Part shown: positions 29,571-38,846 of the stretch, one piece after another
Layout of the letters: each line of letters opens with the position of its first letter
Numbering within the stretch: the first letter of the stretch is position 1
Assembly (NCBI GenBank): GCA_024683645.1
Contig: JAIKYA010000193.1
Location: 1 to 59,666, forward strand
From: Lachnospiraceae bacterium
Lineage (GTDB): Bacteria; Bacillota; Clostridia; Lachnospirales; Lachnospiraceae
Direction: 5' to 3'
DNA: 59,666 nucleotides
Made by a program: the position numbers and the translations under genes
The notes under the pieces: model-generated
What the model was told of the DNA's origin: nothing
Seen by the model: the letters and a program-made list of their open reading frames with translations, nothing else
The model's database searches: none

Positions 29571-30709
29571 TAAAAAAGATCGTAGTCATAGGACCTGTGT
29601 ATCCGTACAAAGGCGGCATATCACATTATACGGGACTTCTGGTGAGGGCACTCGGAAAGAAATATGAGACTGTCTGTTATTCGTATTCCATGCAGTATCC
29701 GAAGCTCCTTTTCAAACGTGAACAGAAAGACTATACGAACAAGAGCTTCTGTGCGGAAGATACGAAATATGAGATAAATACCGCAAACCCCTTTAACTGG
29801 GGAAAGAGCGCAGGGCTTATACGTGCGGAAAAACCGGATCTTGTTATAATATCGTGGTGGCATCCGTATTTTGCACCCTGCTATCAGGGACTGACGGCGC
29901 ATTTAAAAGGTATACCCGTAGCCTTTCTCTGCCATAATGTTCTTCCGCATGAAAGATTTCCGCTGGACTCGGTTCTTACGAAAGCAACTTTAAAACGCGC
30001 CGCTTTCGCGATAGTTCACTCGGAAGGCGATAAGGAAGATCTGAACAGGCTGCTTCCGGAAATGAAGGTCTGCAAGCAGGTACATCCCACATATAACGCG
30101 TTTAAAATGAAGGATATGCCGCGCGGAGAGGCAAGGAAGATATTGGGGCTTGATGAGGAAAGTCCGATGATACTATTCTTCGGTTATGTGCGGAAGTATA
30201 AGGGCCTTGACATACTGATAAACGCGATGTCTGAGAGCAGAGTGAGACCGAAACTCTATATCGTGGGTGATTTCGGAAAAGATAAGGAAGAGTATCTGAA
30301 GCTGATAGAAGATAAGGGGATCAGAGATCTCGTACATATAGAAGACGGTTATGTTCCCGATACGGAAGTGGAAAAGTTTTTCGCAGCGGCGGATCTCTGC
30401 GTGTGTCCCTACCGTTCCGCCACCCAGTCGGGTATAGTACAGATAGCCTATGGCTTCGGCCTGCCGGTGATAGTAACGAAGGTGGGCGGCCTGCCTGAAG
30501 TCGTTGACGACGGACGGACGGGATATGTGGTAAAACCTGAAGATCCGGAAGCTCTGATCGCGGCCATAGACAGTTATTTTTCGGAGAACAGGCAGGCGGA
30601 GTTTGCGGAGAATGTGAGAGCGGAGAGCAGAAGGTTTTCCTGGGACAGGATGGTGGAGACCATAGAAGGTGCTTATGAAGAGATATGTGACACTGATACC
30701 CGCATATAA
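29567..30709 (+). CDS. Family 4 glycosyltransferase
   Basis: VVIGPVYPYKGGISHYTGLLVRAL; GYVRKYKGLDILINAM; CVCPYRSATQSGIVQIAYGFGLPVIVTKVGGLPEVV. Confidence 0.92.
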   Translation: MIKKIVVIGPVYPYKGGISHYTGLLVRALGKKYETVCYSYSMQYPKLLFKREQKDYTNKSFCAEDTKYEINTANPFNWGKSAGLIRAEKPDLVIISWWHPYFAPCYQGLTAHLKGIPVAFLCHNVLPHERFPLDSVLTKATLKRAAFAIVHSEGDKEDLNRLLPEMKVCKQVHPTYNAFKMKDMPRGEARKILGLDEESPMILFFGYVRKYKGLDILINAMSESRVRPKLYIVGDFGKDKEEYLKLIEDKGIRDLVHIEDGYVPDTEVEKFFAAADLCVCPYRSATQSGIVQIAYGFGLPVIVTKVGGLPEVVDDGRTGYVVKPEDPEALIAAIDSYFSENRQAEFAENVRAESRRFSWDRMVETIEGAYEEICDTDTRI

Positions 30710-31445
30710 AAAAAGCTTTGATGCTGATGAGGAATGCTGTGTCGCAAGGTATTTCGCGGTGCTGGATTCGGAAAAGATATTCACGGTACCAAAGGGACTG
30801 GATACTTCCTGGTATGAAAAAAGATATCCGGACGCGCGCTTTGAACGTTTTGATGACAGATTTTTCAGGGGTATAAAAGGCTACAACAGATTGCTCCTTG
30901 ATACCCGTTTTTATGAGCGCTTCGCTCCTTATGAGTACATACTGATAGCCCAGAGCGATGCCGTCATATGGCAGGAGGGTGACCGCATAGAGGAATTCAT
31001 TGACAGAGGCTTTGATTATTACGGTGCGCCGTGGATACCCGAACGCCGCATATGGGAGTGGCTGTTTCCGAAAAAAGACAGCTTTCCCGGTTTCTCCGTA
31101 AGATGCTTAAAGAAGCCCGGCTGCGGGATCACCATGGGAAACGGCGGCTTTTCACTGAGAAAGAGGGATGGCTGCATAAAACTGATAAAACAGTACGGAT
31201 GGAGAAAGATATACTGGTTCATCAAACGTAACGAGGATATCTTCTTCGGAGTATGCGGGAGCGATAACAGAAATGATTTTAAACCTGCCGATGTGGAGAC
31301 CGGCAGGGAGTTTGCATTGGAGTACGGGCTGCGTGAGTGCGTGAAGAGCGGAAAGATACCTTATGCAGTACACGGCTGGAAAAAGGAATTTGCGGATTAC
31401 GGGGAGATGAGGCGTTTTCTTTCGGAGAACGGGATCGGGATATGA
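30675..31445 (+). CDS. DUF5672-type putative glycosyltransferase
   Basis: MKRYVTLIPAYKKSF...YEYILIAQSDAVIW...YYGAPWIPERRIWEW...GNGGFSLRKRDGCIKLI...NEDIFFGVCGSDN. Confidence 0.78.
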   Translation: MKRYVTLIPAYKKSFDADEECCVARYFAVLDSEKIFTVPKGLDTSWYEKRYPDARFERFDDRFFRGIKGYNRLLLDTRFYERFAPYEYILIAQSDAVIWQEGDRIEEFIDRGFDYYGAPWIPERRIWEWLFPKKDSFPGFSVRCLKKPGCGITMGNGGFSLRKRDGCIKLIKQYGWRKIYWFIKRNEDIFFGVCGSDNRNDFKPADVETGREFALEYGLRECVKSGKIPYAVHGWKKEFADYGEMRRFLSENGIGI

Positions 31446-32521
31446 GTAAGAGCGTTGTGATGGCAGAATACCAGGGCAGATGCGACACTGCAGGAACGGC
31501 GGTGGGGCATGCGCCGAAGGTGATGAGGGAGTACGGCGATATGCTGGCCGCTCTTTCTCACGATGTGGCGTATTATGCGCCTGCGGTCATCCTTAAGGCG
31601 GCCGGTATTAAGAAGGATATGCACTATAAGAAGCTTGACCATCATATACTCATGAAGGGGAAGAACTCTCTCGCGGAAAAGATCTTTAACAAGTTCAGGA
31701 TGTTTGCCAATATATCGGAGTGTTTAAAGGCCGATGCGGACGTCATCTGGTTTTTCAATACGGAATTCTATTTTTTTCTGTATATAGCCATATTCGGAAA
31801 CAGGGGAAGGAATGTTTACGCCAACAGTTTTATCGGGGACTTCGGAAGAGGCTTTGCACCCGGCATAAAGCGCCGTATTTTTGAAAGGGCTCAGAAGAGG
31901 ATAGGGGGGATGATCTCCACCGGAGCTTCATTTTCATTTAAGAATACGAAGAGTATCTTTATACCTGATTACAGTTATGATCCCGAAGTATATGACAGGT
32001 TCAGGACAGAGGAAAAAGAAGATGTTGCGGTATGCCTGGGTACCATGAATGCCGACAAAAAGCTGGAAGAGATGGTGGAGGCTTTTAATAAGAACGGCTA
32101 TCCTCTGAAGGTCGTCGGACGTTTTTATGATAAGGAAAGATTTGAAAAGCTGAAGAGAAATGCGGCGGCCAATATTGAGATAAGGGATGAGTACCCCGAA
32201 AGGGATGAGTATCTTACACTGCTTGGCAGCGCAAGATTTGTGGTACTGCCGTATCCCGAAGAGAAGTATTCGATGCAGACCTCGGGTGTACTGCAGGAGG
32301 CGGTTTTTCTCGATACGATACCGCTGACACAGAAAGCCATACTGGAAGGCAATAAGATACCCGGCGGCGGATACGTGAATATGGATGAGATAGCTGAGGT
32401 CATAAAGAAGCTTGACGAAGCGGAGCTTAAGAAGAGCTACGCCGCACTGCGGGAAGCGGACTATGACAAGACAGCTTTTGCGAAGAAGCTGGATGCTTTT
32501 CTGGATGGCGGGAGACAGTAA
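31442..32521 (+). CDS. Divergent GT-B (family 4-like) glycosyltransferase
   Basis: VCLGTMNADKKLEEMVEAFNKNGYPLKVVGRFYDKERFEKL; SARFVVLPYPEEKYSMQTSGVLQEAVFLDTIPL. Confidence 0.75.
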   Translation: MSKSVVMAEYQGRCDTAGTAVGHAPKVMREYGDMLAALSHDVAYYAPAVILKAAGIKKDMHYKKLDHHILMKGKNSLAEKIFNKFRMFANISECLKADADVIWFFNTEFYFFLYIAIFGNRGRNVYANSFIGDFGRGFAPGIKRRIFERAQKRIGGMISTGASFSFKNTKSIFIPDYSYDPEVYDRFRTEEKEDVAVCLGTMNADKKLEEMVEAFNKNGYPLKVVGRFYDKERFEKLKRNAAANIEIRDEYPERDEYLTLLGSARFVVLPYPEEKYSMQTSGVLQEAVFLDTIPLTQKAILEGNKIPGGGYVNMDEIAEVIKKLDEAELKKSYAALREADYDKTAFAKKLDAFLDGGRQ

Positions 32522-32574
32522 AATGGGAATAATGGAAGGATATACTGTCAGTTTGATGACGAGGCGGAAAATAT

Positions 32575-33573
32575 ATGGAAAAGATAAGTGTGATCGTGCC
32601 GGTATATAATGCGAAGAAGTATCTCGGGGACTGTGTGAAAAGCCTGCTGGCCCAGGAAGATGAGGATTTCGAGATACTGTTGGTCGATGATGCATCGACT
32701 GACGGTTCATCGGAGCTGGCGGATGAACTTGCGGTAAAGGATAAGCGCATACGGGTACTGCATCCGGGACACTTTGGAGCTGCGGGAGCGAGAAACAGAG
32801 GAATAGAGAATGCATCGGGAGAACTGATCTGTTTCGTGGACAGTGATGATACGGTTGAGCCCTGTTATCTCAGTTTTCTAAGGAGCATGCTTGATGAGAG
32901 CGGGGCGGATATCGCAGCCTGCGGTCACGACAAGCCCGTGAGGGGAGAAGAGAAAAAAAGGCATAGCGGCTGCAGTGGCTGCGGTCACTGTGCGGGCTGT
33001 CATGCCCGTGTATATGAAGGGGATGACGCACTGAAAGCCCTGCTGTATCAGAAGGACATGATGAGCGTTCCCTGGGGCTATCTGTATAAAAGGAGTCTCT
33101 GGGACGGAATATCTTTTCCGGAGGGAACGGAGGCGGAAGATATGGGGACCATATACCGCCTGTTTATGAAAGCTGATAAAGTGATCTGCAGCGGAAAGGT
33201 CTGCTATCATTATATTCAGGATAAGAACAGCACGATATATACCACCCAGGCGAGCCGCAACAGAGCTTATTACAGACACAGCAGGGAGATGGTGTCGGCA
33301 GTAAGGAAGGAAAGGCCCGGATGTATAAAGGCGGCAGTCGGCAGGCATTTCTCGGCCTGTGCGCAGATACTGTCCGAAATGCCGCTTAATGAAAAGAGCG
33401 TCCTGAAAAAAAGAGTATATGATGATATAGCGCGGATGCGCAGCACTGTCGCAAAAGATAAGGAAGGGCGCATAAAAAACAGGGCTGCCTCGCTGGCAGC
33501 CGGTGTAAACGTGCATTTACTGCATCTGATGGTGAGAGCAGCCTACAGGGCTTCAACCCTGCGGTTGATGTAG
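32575..33573 (+). CDS. Family 2 glycosyltransferase with an internal Cys/His cluster
   Basis: MEKISVIVPVYNAKKYLGDCVKSLLAQ...LVDDASTDGSSELADELA...FVDSDDTVEP; insertion HSGCSGCGHCAGCHAR. Confidence 0.9.
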   Translation: MEKISVIVPVYNAKKYLGDCVKSLLAQEDEDFEILLVDDASTDGSSELADELAVKDKRIRVLHPGHFGAAGARNRGIENASGELICFVDSDDTVEPCYLSFLRSMLDESGADIAACGHDKPVRGEEKKRHSGCSGCGHCAGCHARVYEGDDALKALLYQKDMMSVPWGYLYKRSLWDGISFPEGTEAEDMGTIYRLFMKADKVICSGKVCYHYIQDKNSTIYTTQASRNRAYYRHSREMVSAVRKERPGCIKAAVGRHFSACAQILSEMPLNEKSVLKKRVYDDIARMRSTVAKDKEGRIKNRAASLAAGVNVHLLHLMVRAAYRASTLRLM

Positions 33574-34112
33574 GAAGCAGTGGCATTTTCGGAAGGGTGT
33601 ATCACGGCGGGATTGCCGATGACTACCGAGTGATCCGGAACGTCCGTATTAACATAGGCCCCCGGTGCGATGAGCACGTCATTTCCTATACGGATACCGC
33701 CCACGATAACGGCGTTGGTGCCTATCCAGACCTCATTGCCTATAACGGGCACGCCCTCGTGTCTGCCGCGGTTCTGGCGGCCGATGGTGATGCCTGTTGC
33801 GAGATTGACATTGCTGCCCATTTTTACCTCGGGATGGATGATGATGCGGCCGAAATGCCCTATGTAGAGCCCAGGGCCGGCCGTTACATCCGGCGGGATC
33901 TGGATATGGGTTTTGTGCATCAGCCGTTCAAGCTTAAGATAAAGGAGCTTTCCGTAAAAGGAGCCCTTACTGCGGTAATATGAGGTCTTTCTCCATAATA
34001 TCAGATATCTTATCTCAGGCGGCATGAAGAAGCGCTCTTTAAGGGAGAGCGGCAGGTCAAAGACTCTGGACAGATCTGCTGATATAAGGGATTTCAGGGA
34101 ATCATTTTTCAT
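33543..34112 (-). CDS. Hexapeptide-repeat (left-handed beta-helix) acetyltransferase, serine acetyltransferase/WcaB-like
   Basis: PGLYIGHFGRIIIHPEVKMGSNVNLATGITIGRQNRG...VIGNEVWIGTNAVIVGGIRIGNDVLIAPGAYVNTDVPDHSVVIGNPA. The only confident minus-strand CDS; ORF opens at 34154 but MKNDSLKSL at 34112 is preferred. Confidence 0.88.
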   Translation of the reverse strand: MKNDSLKSLISADLSRVFDLPLSLKERFFMPPEIRYLILWRKTSYYRSKGSFYGKLLYLKLERLMHKTHIQIPPDVTAGPGLYIGHFGRIIIHPEVKMGSNVNLATGITIGRQNRGRHEGVPVIGNEVWIGTNAVIVGGIRIGNDVLIAPGAYVNTDVPDHSVVIGNPAVIHPSENATASYINRRVEAL

Positions 34113-34119
34113 AAAACAT

Positions 34120-34148
34120 ATTTTATTAAACGGCGATAAGGATGTCAA
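34120..34148 (-). promoter_or_regulatory. Putative promoter for the minus-strand acetyltransferase: TTGACA-17-TAAAAT
   Basis: Reverse strand: TTGACA (34148-34143), 17-nt spacer TCCTTATCGCCGTTTAA, TAAAAT (34125-34120). Confidence 0.65.
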
Positions 34149-34152
34149 TATC

Positions 34153-35118
34153 ATGGCTAAGTGCGTAACGGTGATAATACCCGCTTATAATGTGGAAAAG
34201 TACATATCAGGCGCGATCGCTTCCGTCACCGGTCAAAGCTATACGGAGCTTGATATAGTGGTGGTAAATGACGGCTCGACGGACTCTACCGGGGAAAAGA
34301 TACGTCTTCAGGCTGAAAAAGACCCGCGCGTGCGTGTAATAAACAAGGAAAACGGCGGCTTATCCTCTGCGAGAAACAGAGGGATCGATGAGATAAGGGG
34401 AGAATATGTGGCCTTTCTCGACGGTGATGATACACTGACTCCCGCAGCTATAGAAGAACTGGTGGCAGCCGCGGATGCGCATCCGGGGATGATAATAGCC
34501 GCTGACCGTCTTATTAAAGAAGAGGGAAAGGAGCCTGTGCCGCGCGGAGGCCTGCCCGTAAACTGCGAAAAGCTTGCACCCATGGAAGCCCTCATGGATA
34601 TAGCAAAAGGCAGATATTACCTTCAGAGCGTATGCCATAAGCTGTTTCCTGCGGATATAGCGGGGAAACTTAAGTTTGATGAGGATATCAGACAGGGAGA
34701 AGACAGGGTATACATGCACCGGGCCATCGGCGCCTCTGCAGGTGTTTATTATATGAACCGGCCCCTCTGGGAGGTGTTTGTGCGCAGCGGGAGCCTGTCG
34801 CGCTCAAAGCTGTCGATGCGCTGGATGGATTCCGTTACGGCGCTTGACCGTATGATCGCGGATTCCGAAGGGACGCTTAAGAAAGAGTATGAACGCTACA
34901 GGATGGAGCTGATCATTTTGTTCATAGGAGCGTATATAAGCCGGCAAAGCTGCGATCCGGCGTTTTTTGCCGCCATACGAAAGCTGGCGGTAGAGGGAAT
35001 GGGCGATTATTTCAGAAATGAAAAGCGGCTGAAGGAGCGGCTGGCTGCCGTCTTTTATACACGCTGTCCTGAAGCGCTGCTGAAAGTCTATATAAGGCTT
35101 GCACGGAGAGTGCTGTAA
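34153..35118 (+). CDS. Family 2 glycosyltransferase
   Basis: MAKCVTVIIPAYNVEKYISGAIASVTGQSYTELDIVVVNDGSTDSTGEKI; AAGGA upstream of ATG 34153. Confidence 0.9.
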   Translation: MAKCVTVIIPAYNVEKYISGAIASVTGQSYTELDIVVVNDGSTDSTGEKIRLQAEKDPRVRVINKENGGLSSARNRGIDEIRGEYVAFLDGDDTLTPAAIEELVAAADAHPGMIIAADRLIKEEGKEPVPRGGLPVNCEKLAPMEALMDIAKGRYYLQSVCHKLFPADIAGKLKFDEDIRQGEDRVYMHRAIGASAGVYYMNRPLWEVFVRSGSLSRSKLSMRWMDSVTALDRMIADSEGTLKKEYERYRMELIILFIGAYISRQSCDPAFFAAIRKLAVEGMGDYFRNEKRLKERLAAVFYTRCPEALLKVYIRLARRVL

Positions 35119-35167
35119 TAAAGAGCAGGCGCCCCGGAATAGGGACATTATGTAAACTCCTTTATCC

Positions 35168-35197
35168 TTGACAATAGCTTGTGGAATACGGTAAAAT
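35168..35197 (+). promoter_or_regulatory. Putative internal promoter: TTGACA-18-TAAAAT
   Basis: TTGACA 35168-35173, 18-bp spacer, TAAAAT 35192-35197, in one of the few true intergenic gaps, 36 nt between predicted TSS and ATG 35240. Confidence 0.6.
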
Positions 35198-35239
35198 CAT
35201 ACATATATATGGTATGAAAAAGGTGGGTTGGCAGGCCGT

Positions 35240-36985
35240 ATGAATGTATACCGCAGACTGAAGTATATGCTGGATAAGAAGCAGAAAAGAAAGGTGCTGC
35301 TTCTTACTTTGACCATATTTATCGGTTCTTTACTGGAGCTCTTGGGAGTGGGGGTCATCGTACCCCTTATTTCAGTGGTAGTAAGTCCGGAAGATATACT
35401 GGGGAATGAGAAAGTAAAGGGGATAATATCGGCCCTGCATCTCGAAGGCCTGTCCAATACGGATTTTGTGCTGCTGATGCTCGTGATAGCCATCGCTGTC
35501 TTTGTGTTCAAGAATGCATATCTGCTCTTCCAGGCGTATATACAGACCCGTTTTGTGGCAAAAACACAGAATGAAACGGCCATAAAGCTTTTCGGGGAGT
35601 TCATGAACAGACCGTATGAGTTCTATCTCAATGCGGAGACAGCCGATATGTTAAGAACCCTTCATACCGATATCCCCCATGTATTTGAACTTCTTCAGGA
35701 AAGCCTGCTGCTGATCAGTGAGGTGGCGGTATCGGCCTGCCTGTGTATATTCCTCTTTGTGATGGATCCGCTGATGACTCTCGGTATAGCGGCTCTGATG
35801 CTGGTAATGGTACTCCTGATACTGAAGGGACTGAAACCCAAACTCGGACGTCTGGGAAGCAAAAGGGTGGAGCTGCAGGGAAAGACCATGAAGACCATGC
35901 AGCACGGCCTTACGGGAATAAAGGACGTGAAGGTGGCGGCAAAAGAGAACTTCTTTATCAGGGAGTATGCTTCCTATTATGTGAAGCTGGCGGATGTCGG
36001 CTGTAAATACACCGTGCTCAAGAATATGCCGAGACTTGTGATAGAGACGGTGTGCATCGTAGGCATGCTCATTTACATGTTTGTACTGGTCATGACGGGA
36101 ACGGATCTGTTAGACCGCATCCCTCTGCTTTCCGCCTTTGCCATGGCTGCTGTAAGGCTGATGCCGAGCGTTAACAGGATATCGGCCCATATGGGGGCGA
36201 TAGCATATTTCGAACCCTCACTCAATCTGGTCTGCGACAATCTGGATGTGGCTTCGATAAGACAGAGAGAGATAACTGAGCGTGAAGTGGTCAGGGGCAA
36301 ATACGAAGATAAGATATGTCTTAAAAATATTACCTATAAATATCCGAATACCGAGCGGCTGATCCTCGATTCCGCGGAAATGGAGATACCCATCGGCAGC
36401 ACCGTGGGTGTGATAGGCGCTTCGGGAGCAGGCAAGACGACAGTGGTCGACATCCTGCTCGGCCTGCTGAAGCTGAACGGCGGTGATATCACGGCTGACG
36501 GAAAGAAGGTAAACGTATCCGATGCGGAGTGGCTTTCCAACGTGGGCTATATAGCCCAGAACATATTCATGCTGGACGGGACCATCAGGGAAAACGTGGC
36601 TTTCGGTATCCCTTCCGAAAAACAGGATGAAAAGAGGATATGGGAAGTCTTAAAGGAAGCGCAGCTCGATGATTTCATACGTGAGCTGCCCGACGGACTG
36701 GATACCTCAATAGGAGAACGCGGAGTAAGGGTGAGCGGCGGACAGCGTCAGAGGATAGGGATCGCGAGAGCCCTGTACAACGATCCGGAACTGCTTGTAT
36801 TTGATGAGGCGACGAGTGCGCTTGACAACGATACGGAAGCGGCCATAATGGGTGCGATCAATTCACTTAAGGGAAGAAAGACCATGGTCATCATAGCTCA
36901 TCGTCTCAAGACCGTTGAGAACTGCGATATACTTTATAAGGTTGAAAAAGGGAAGATCCAAAGGACTACCCTGGAGGAGTATTGA
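35240..36985 (+). CDS. PglK/MsbA-like ABC transporter (fused permease-ATPase), probable lipid-linked oligosaccharide flippase
   Basis: IFIGSLLELLGVGVIVPLISVV; Walker A GASGAGKTT; VSGGQRQRIGIARALYNDPELLVFDEATSALD. Confidence 0.88.
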   Translation: MNVYRRLKYMLDKKQKRKVLLLTLTIFIGSLLELLGVGVIVPLISVVVSPEDILGNEKVKGIISALHLEGLSNTDFVLLMLVIAIAVFVFKNAYLLFQAYIQTRFVAKTQNETAIKLFGEFMNRPYEFYLNAETADMLRTLHTDIPHVFELLQESLLLISEVAVSACLCIFLFVMDPLMTLGIAALMLVMVLLILKGLKPKLGRLGSKRVELQGKTMKTMQHGLTGIKDVKVAAKENFFIREYASYYVKLADVGCKYTVLKNMPRLVIETVCIVGMLIYMFVLVMTGTDLLDRIPLLSAFAMAAVRLMPSVNRISAHMGAIAYFEPSLNLVCDNLDVASIRQREITEREVVRGKYEDKICLKNITYKYPNTERLILDSAEMEIPIGSTVGVIGASGAGKTTVVDILLGLLKLNGGDITADGKKVNVSDAEWLSNVGYIAQNIFMLDGTIRENVAFGIPSEKQDEKRIWEVLKEAQLDDFIRELPDGLDTSIGERGVRVSGGQRQRIGIARALYNDPELLVFDEATSALDNDTEAAIMGAINSLKGRKTMVIIAHRLKTVENCDILYKVEKGKIQRTTLEEY

Positions 36986-36986
36986 C

Positions 36987-38846
36987 GTGTGCGGTATAGC
37001 CGGATTTGTATATGACGGAGCGGATCGTGAAGAGATCATAGAGCGGATGAACAGCAGACTGATACACCGTGGCCCCGATGCGGGCGGCTGCTGGATGGAT
37101 GAGCACTCCGGTGTGACTTTCGGACACCGCAGGCTTTCCATAAGGGACTTAAGCGCGTACGGCGCGCAGCCCATGAAGAGCGCGTCGGGAAGGTTTGTGA
37201 TCGTATATAACGGAGAGATCTACAATACAACAGAGCTGCGGGAGCAAGTCGAAAAAGCCTCCGGAGCAGGGCAGTACAGGGGATCTTCCGATACCGAGGT
37301 CCTTCTGGAAGCCTTTGAAGCTCTCGGTGTAAAAACAACGCTTGATGAGATCAAAGGCATGTTTGCCTTCGCCCTGTATGACAGGCAGGAGAAGAAGCTG
37401 ACACTGGCCAGGGACAGATTCGGGGAGAAGCCGCTGTATTACGCTTTTTTCAAAGGGAGTTTCGTTTTTGCTTCGGAGATAGGAGCACTTAAGTGTTTTC
37501 CGGCTTTTACTGAGGAGATAAACAGGGATGTCATACCGGAGTATATGCTCCTGGGATACATACCTGCCCCCAAAACCATATATAAGGGAGTATATAAACT
37601 GCCGCCGGGCTGTGTGATGGAACTGGCGGTACCCTTTGCCGAAAAAAATGCAAAAAAGGGACGTTATTATGACCTGAGGAAAGTGGCGGGGGAAGCGTAT
37701 GAGCATCCTTTTAAGGGGAGTTTTGAGGAAGCAGCCGATGAACTGGAAAGACTGCTGAAGGCTGCAGTCGCATCCCAGCTGGTGGCGGATGTGCCTGTAG
37801 GCACTTATCTTTCCGGAGGCATAGACAGTGCCTGCATAACGGCGCTGGCAAAGGCGGTAAAGGGAGAGGATACCTCAAGTTTTACCATAGGTTTTGACGA
37901 TCCGAAATATGACGAAGCGCCTTATGCGAAAGAGATAGCAAAGCATCTGGGGACAAGGCACAGCGAACAGTATGTGAGTGAAGCCGAGATGAAGGCGGTG
38001 ATACCGAAGATACCCTGCATTTACGGCGAACCTTATGCCGATTCCTCTCAGATACCGACCTATCTGGTGAGCCGGCAGGCCCGGGAAAAGGTAACGGTGG
38101 TTCTGAGCGGTGATGCGGGAGATGAACTCTTCGGAGGTTATGCAACCTATCCCAAAATGCTGAAGCTGTGGGATACAGTTAAAACCGTACCGGCGGGCTT
38201 AAGAAAAACTGCCGGAAAAATACTGAAGGCCCGGGACTCTAAAACTCTGTATCGTGCCGGAGAATGCCTTCTTGCAGGCAATATAAGGGAGCTGAAGGCG
38301 GCGGTAGACCACTATGATCCGCTGTGTTACCGTATAAGCGGACATGATATGAGCATCAGAAGAGATAAACTCGGAGGCGGGGATCTCAAGGAACTGATGC
38401 TGGATGACCTGCTGATCTATCATCCCGAGGACATACTGGTGAAGGTTGACAGGGCCGGAATGGCCGTAAGCCTGGAGAACAGGATACCCATGCTGGATAA
38501 GGATGTGGCTGAATTTGCGCTCAGCCTCCCGCCGGAATATCTCTGTGATAAGAGCTGCGGTAAGAAGCTGCTTAAAGAAGTGCTGTACCGTTATGTGCCG
38601 AGGGAACTCATGGACAGACCGAAGAAGGGGTTTTCCGTGCCGCTGGAAAAATGGCTCGGTGAAGGTGAGACGGCTGAGTGGGCGGATGAGCTGATGAGCT
38701 CGCCGCAGTGTGTAAAAGATGGGATACTGGATGCAAGAGCCTGCGATGAACTCAGGAAGGCATTTAAAAAGAACGGGAGATCACCGAGGCTTTTATGGAA
38801 TGTGCTGATGCTTGAACAGTGGTACAGATCCCGGAGGGATATATGA
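36987..38846 (+). CDS. asnB: Glutamine-hydrolysing asparagine synthetase-like amidotransferase
   Basis: GTG-Cys start MCGIAGFVYDGAD...RLIHRGPDAGGCW...GHRRLSIRDLS; synthetase domain VGTYLSGGIDSACITALA, LSGDAGDELFGGY. Confidence 0.93.
   Translation: MCGIAGFVYDGADREEIIERMNSRLIHRGPDAGGCWMDEHSGVTFGHRRLSIRDLSAYGAQPMKSASGRFVIVYNGEIYNTTELREQVEKASGAGQYRGSSDTEVLLEAFEALGVKTTLDEIKGMFAFALYDRQEKKLTLARDRFGEKPLYYAFFKGSFVFASEIGALKCFPAFTEEINRDVIPEYMLLGYIPAPKTIYKGVYKLPPGCVMELAVPFAEKNAKKGRYYDLRKVAGEAYEHPFKGSFEEAADELERLLKAAVASQLVADVPVGTYLSGGIDSACITALAKAVKGEDTSSFTIGFDDPKYDEAPYAKEIAKHLGTRHSEQYVSEAEMKAVIPKIPCIYGEPYADSSQIPTYLVSRQAREKVTVVLSGDAGDELFGGYATYPKMLKLWDTVKTVPAGLRKTAGKILKARDSKTLYRAGECLLAGNIRELKAAVDHYDPLCYRISGHDMSIRRDKLGGGDLKELMLDDLLIYHPEDILVKVDRAGMAVSLENRIPMLDKDVAEFALSLPPEYLCDKSCGKKLLKEVLYRYVPRELMDRPKKGFSVPLEKWLGEGETAEWADELMSSPQCVKDGILDARACDELRKAFKKNGRSPRLLWNVLMLEQWYRSRRDI

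Noticed and set aside
31934-32815. 293-aa minus-strand ORF
   Set aside because: Spans the junction of two plus-strand GT genes as antisense; composition typical of spurious reverse frames.
32998-33003. CAGCH as a cytochrome c heme-binding motif
   Set aside because: The GT2 is expected to be cytoplasmic with no signal peptide, so covalent heme c is unlikely; kept only as a possible metal site.
38300-38307. GGCGGTAG, identical to the enterobacterial ops/RfaH element
   Set aside because: Lies inside the asnB coding sequence and RfaH-ops is a proteobacterial system; an 8-mer is expected by chance in 60 kb.
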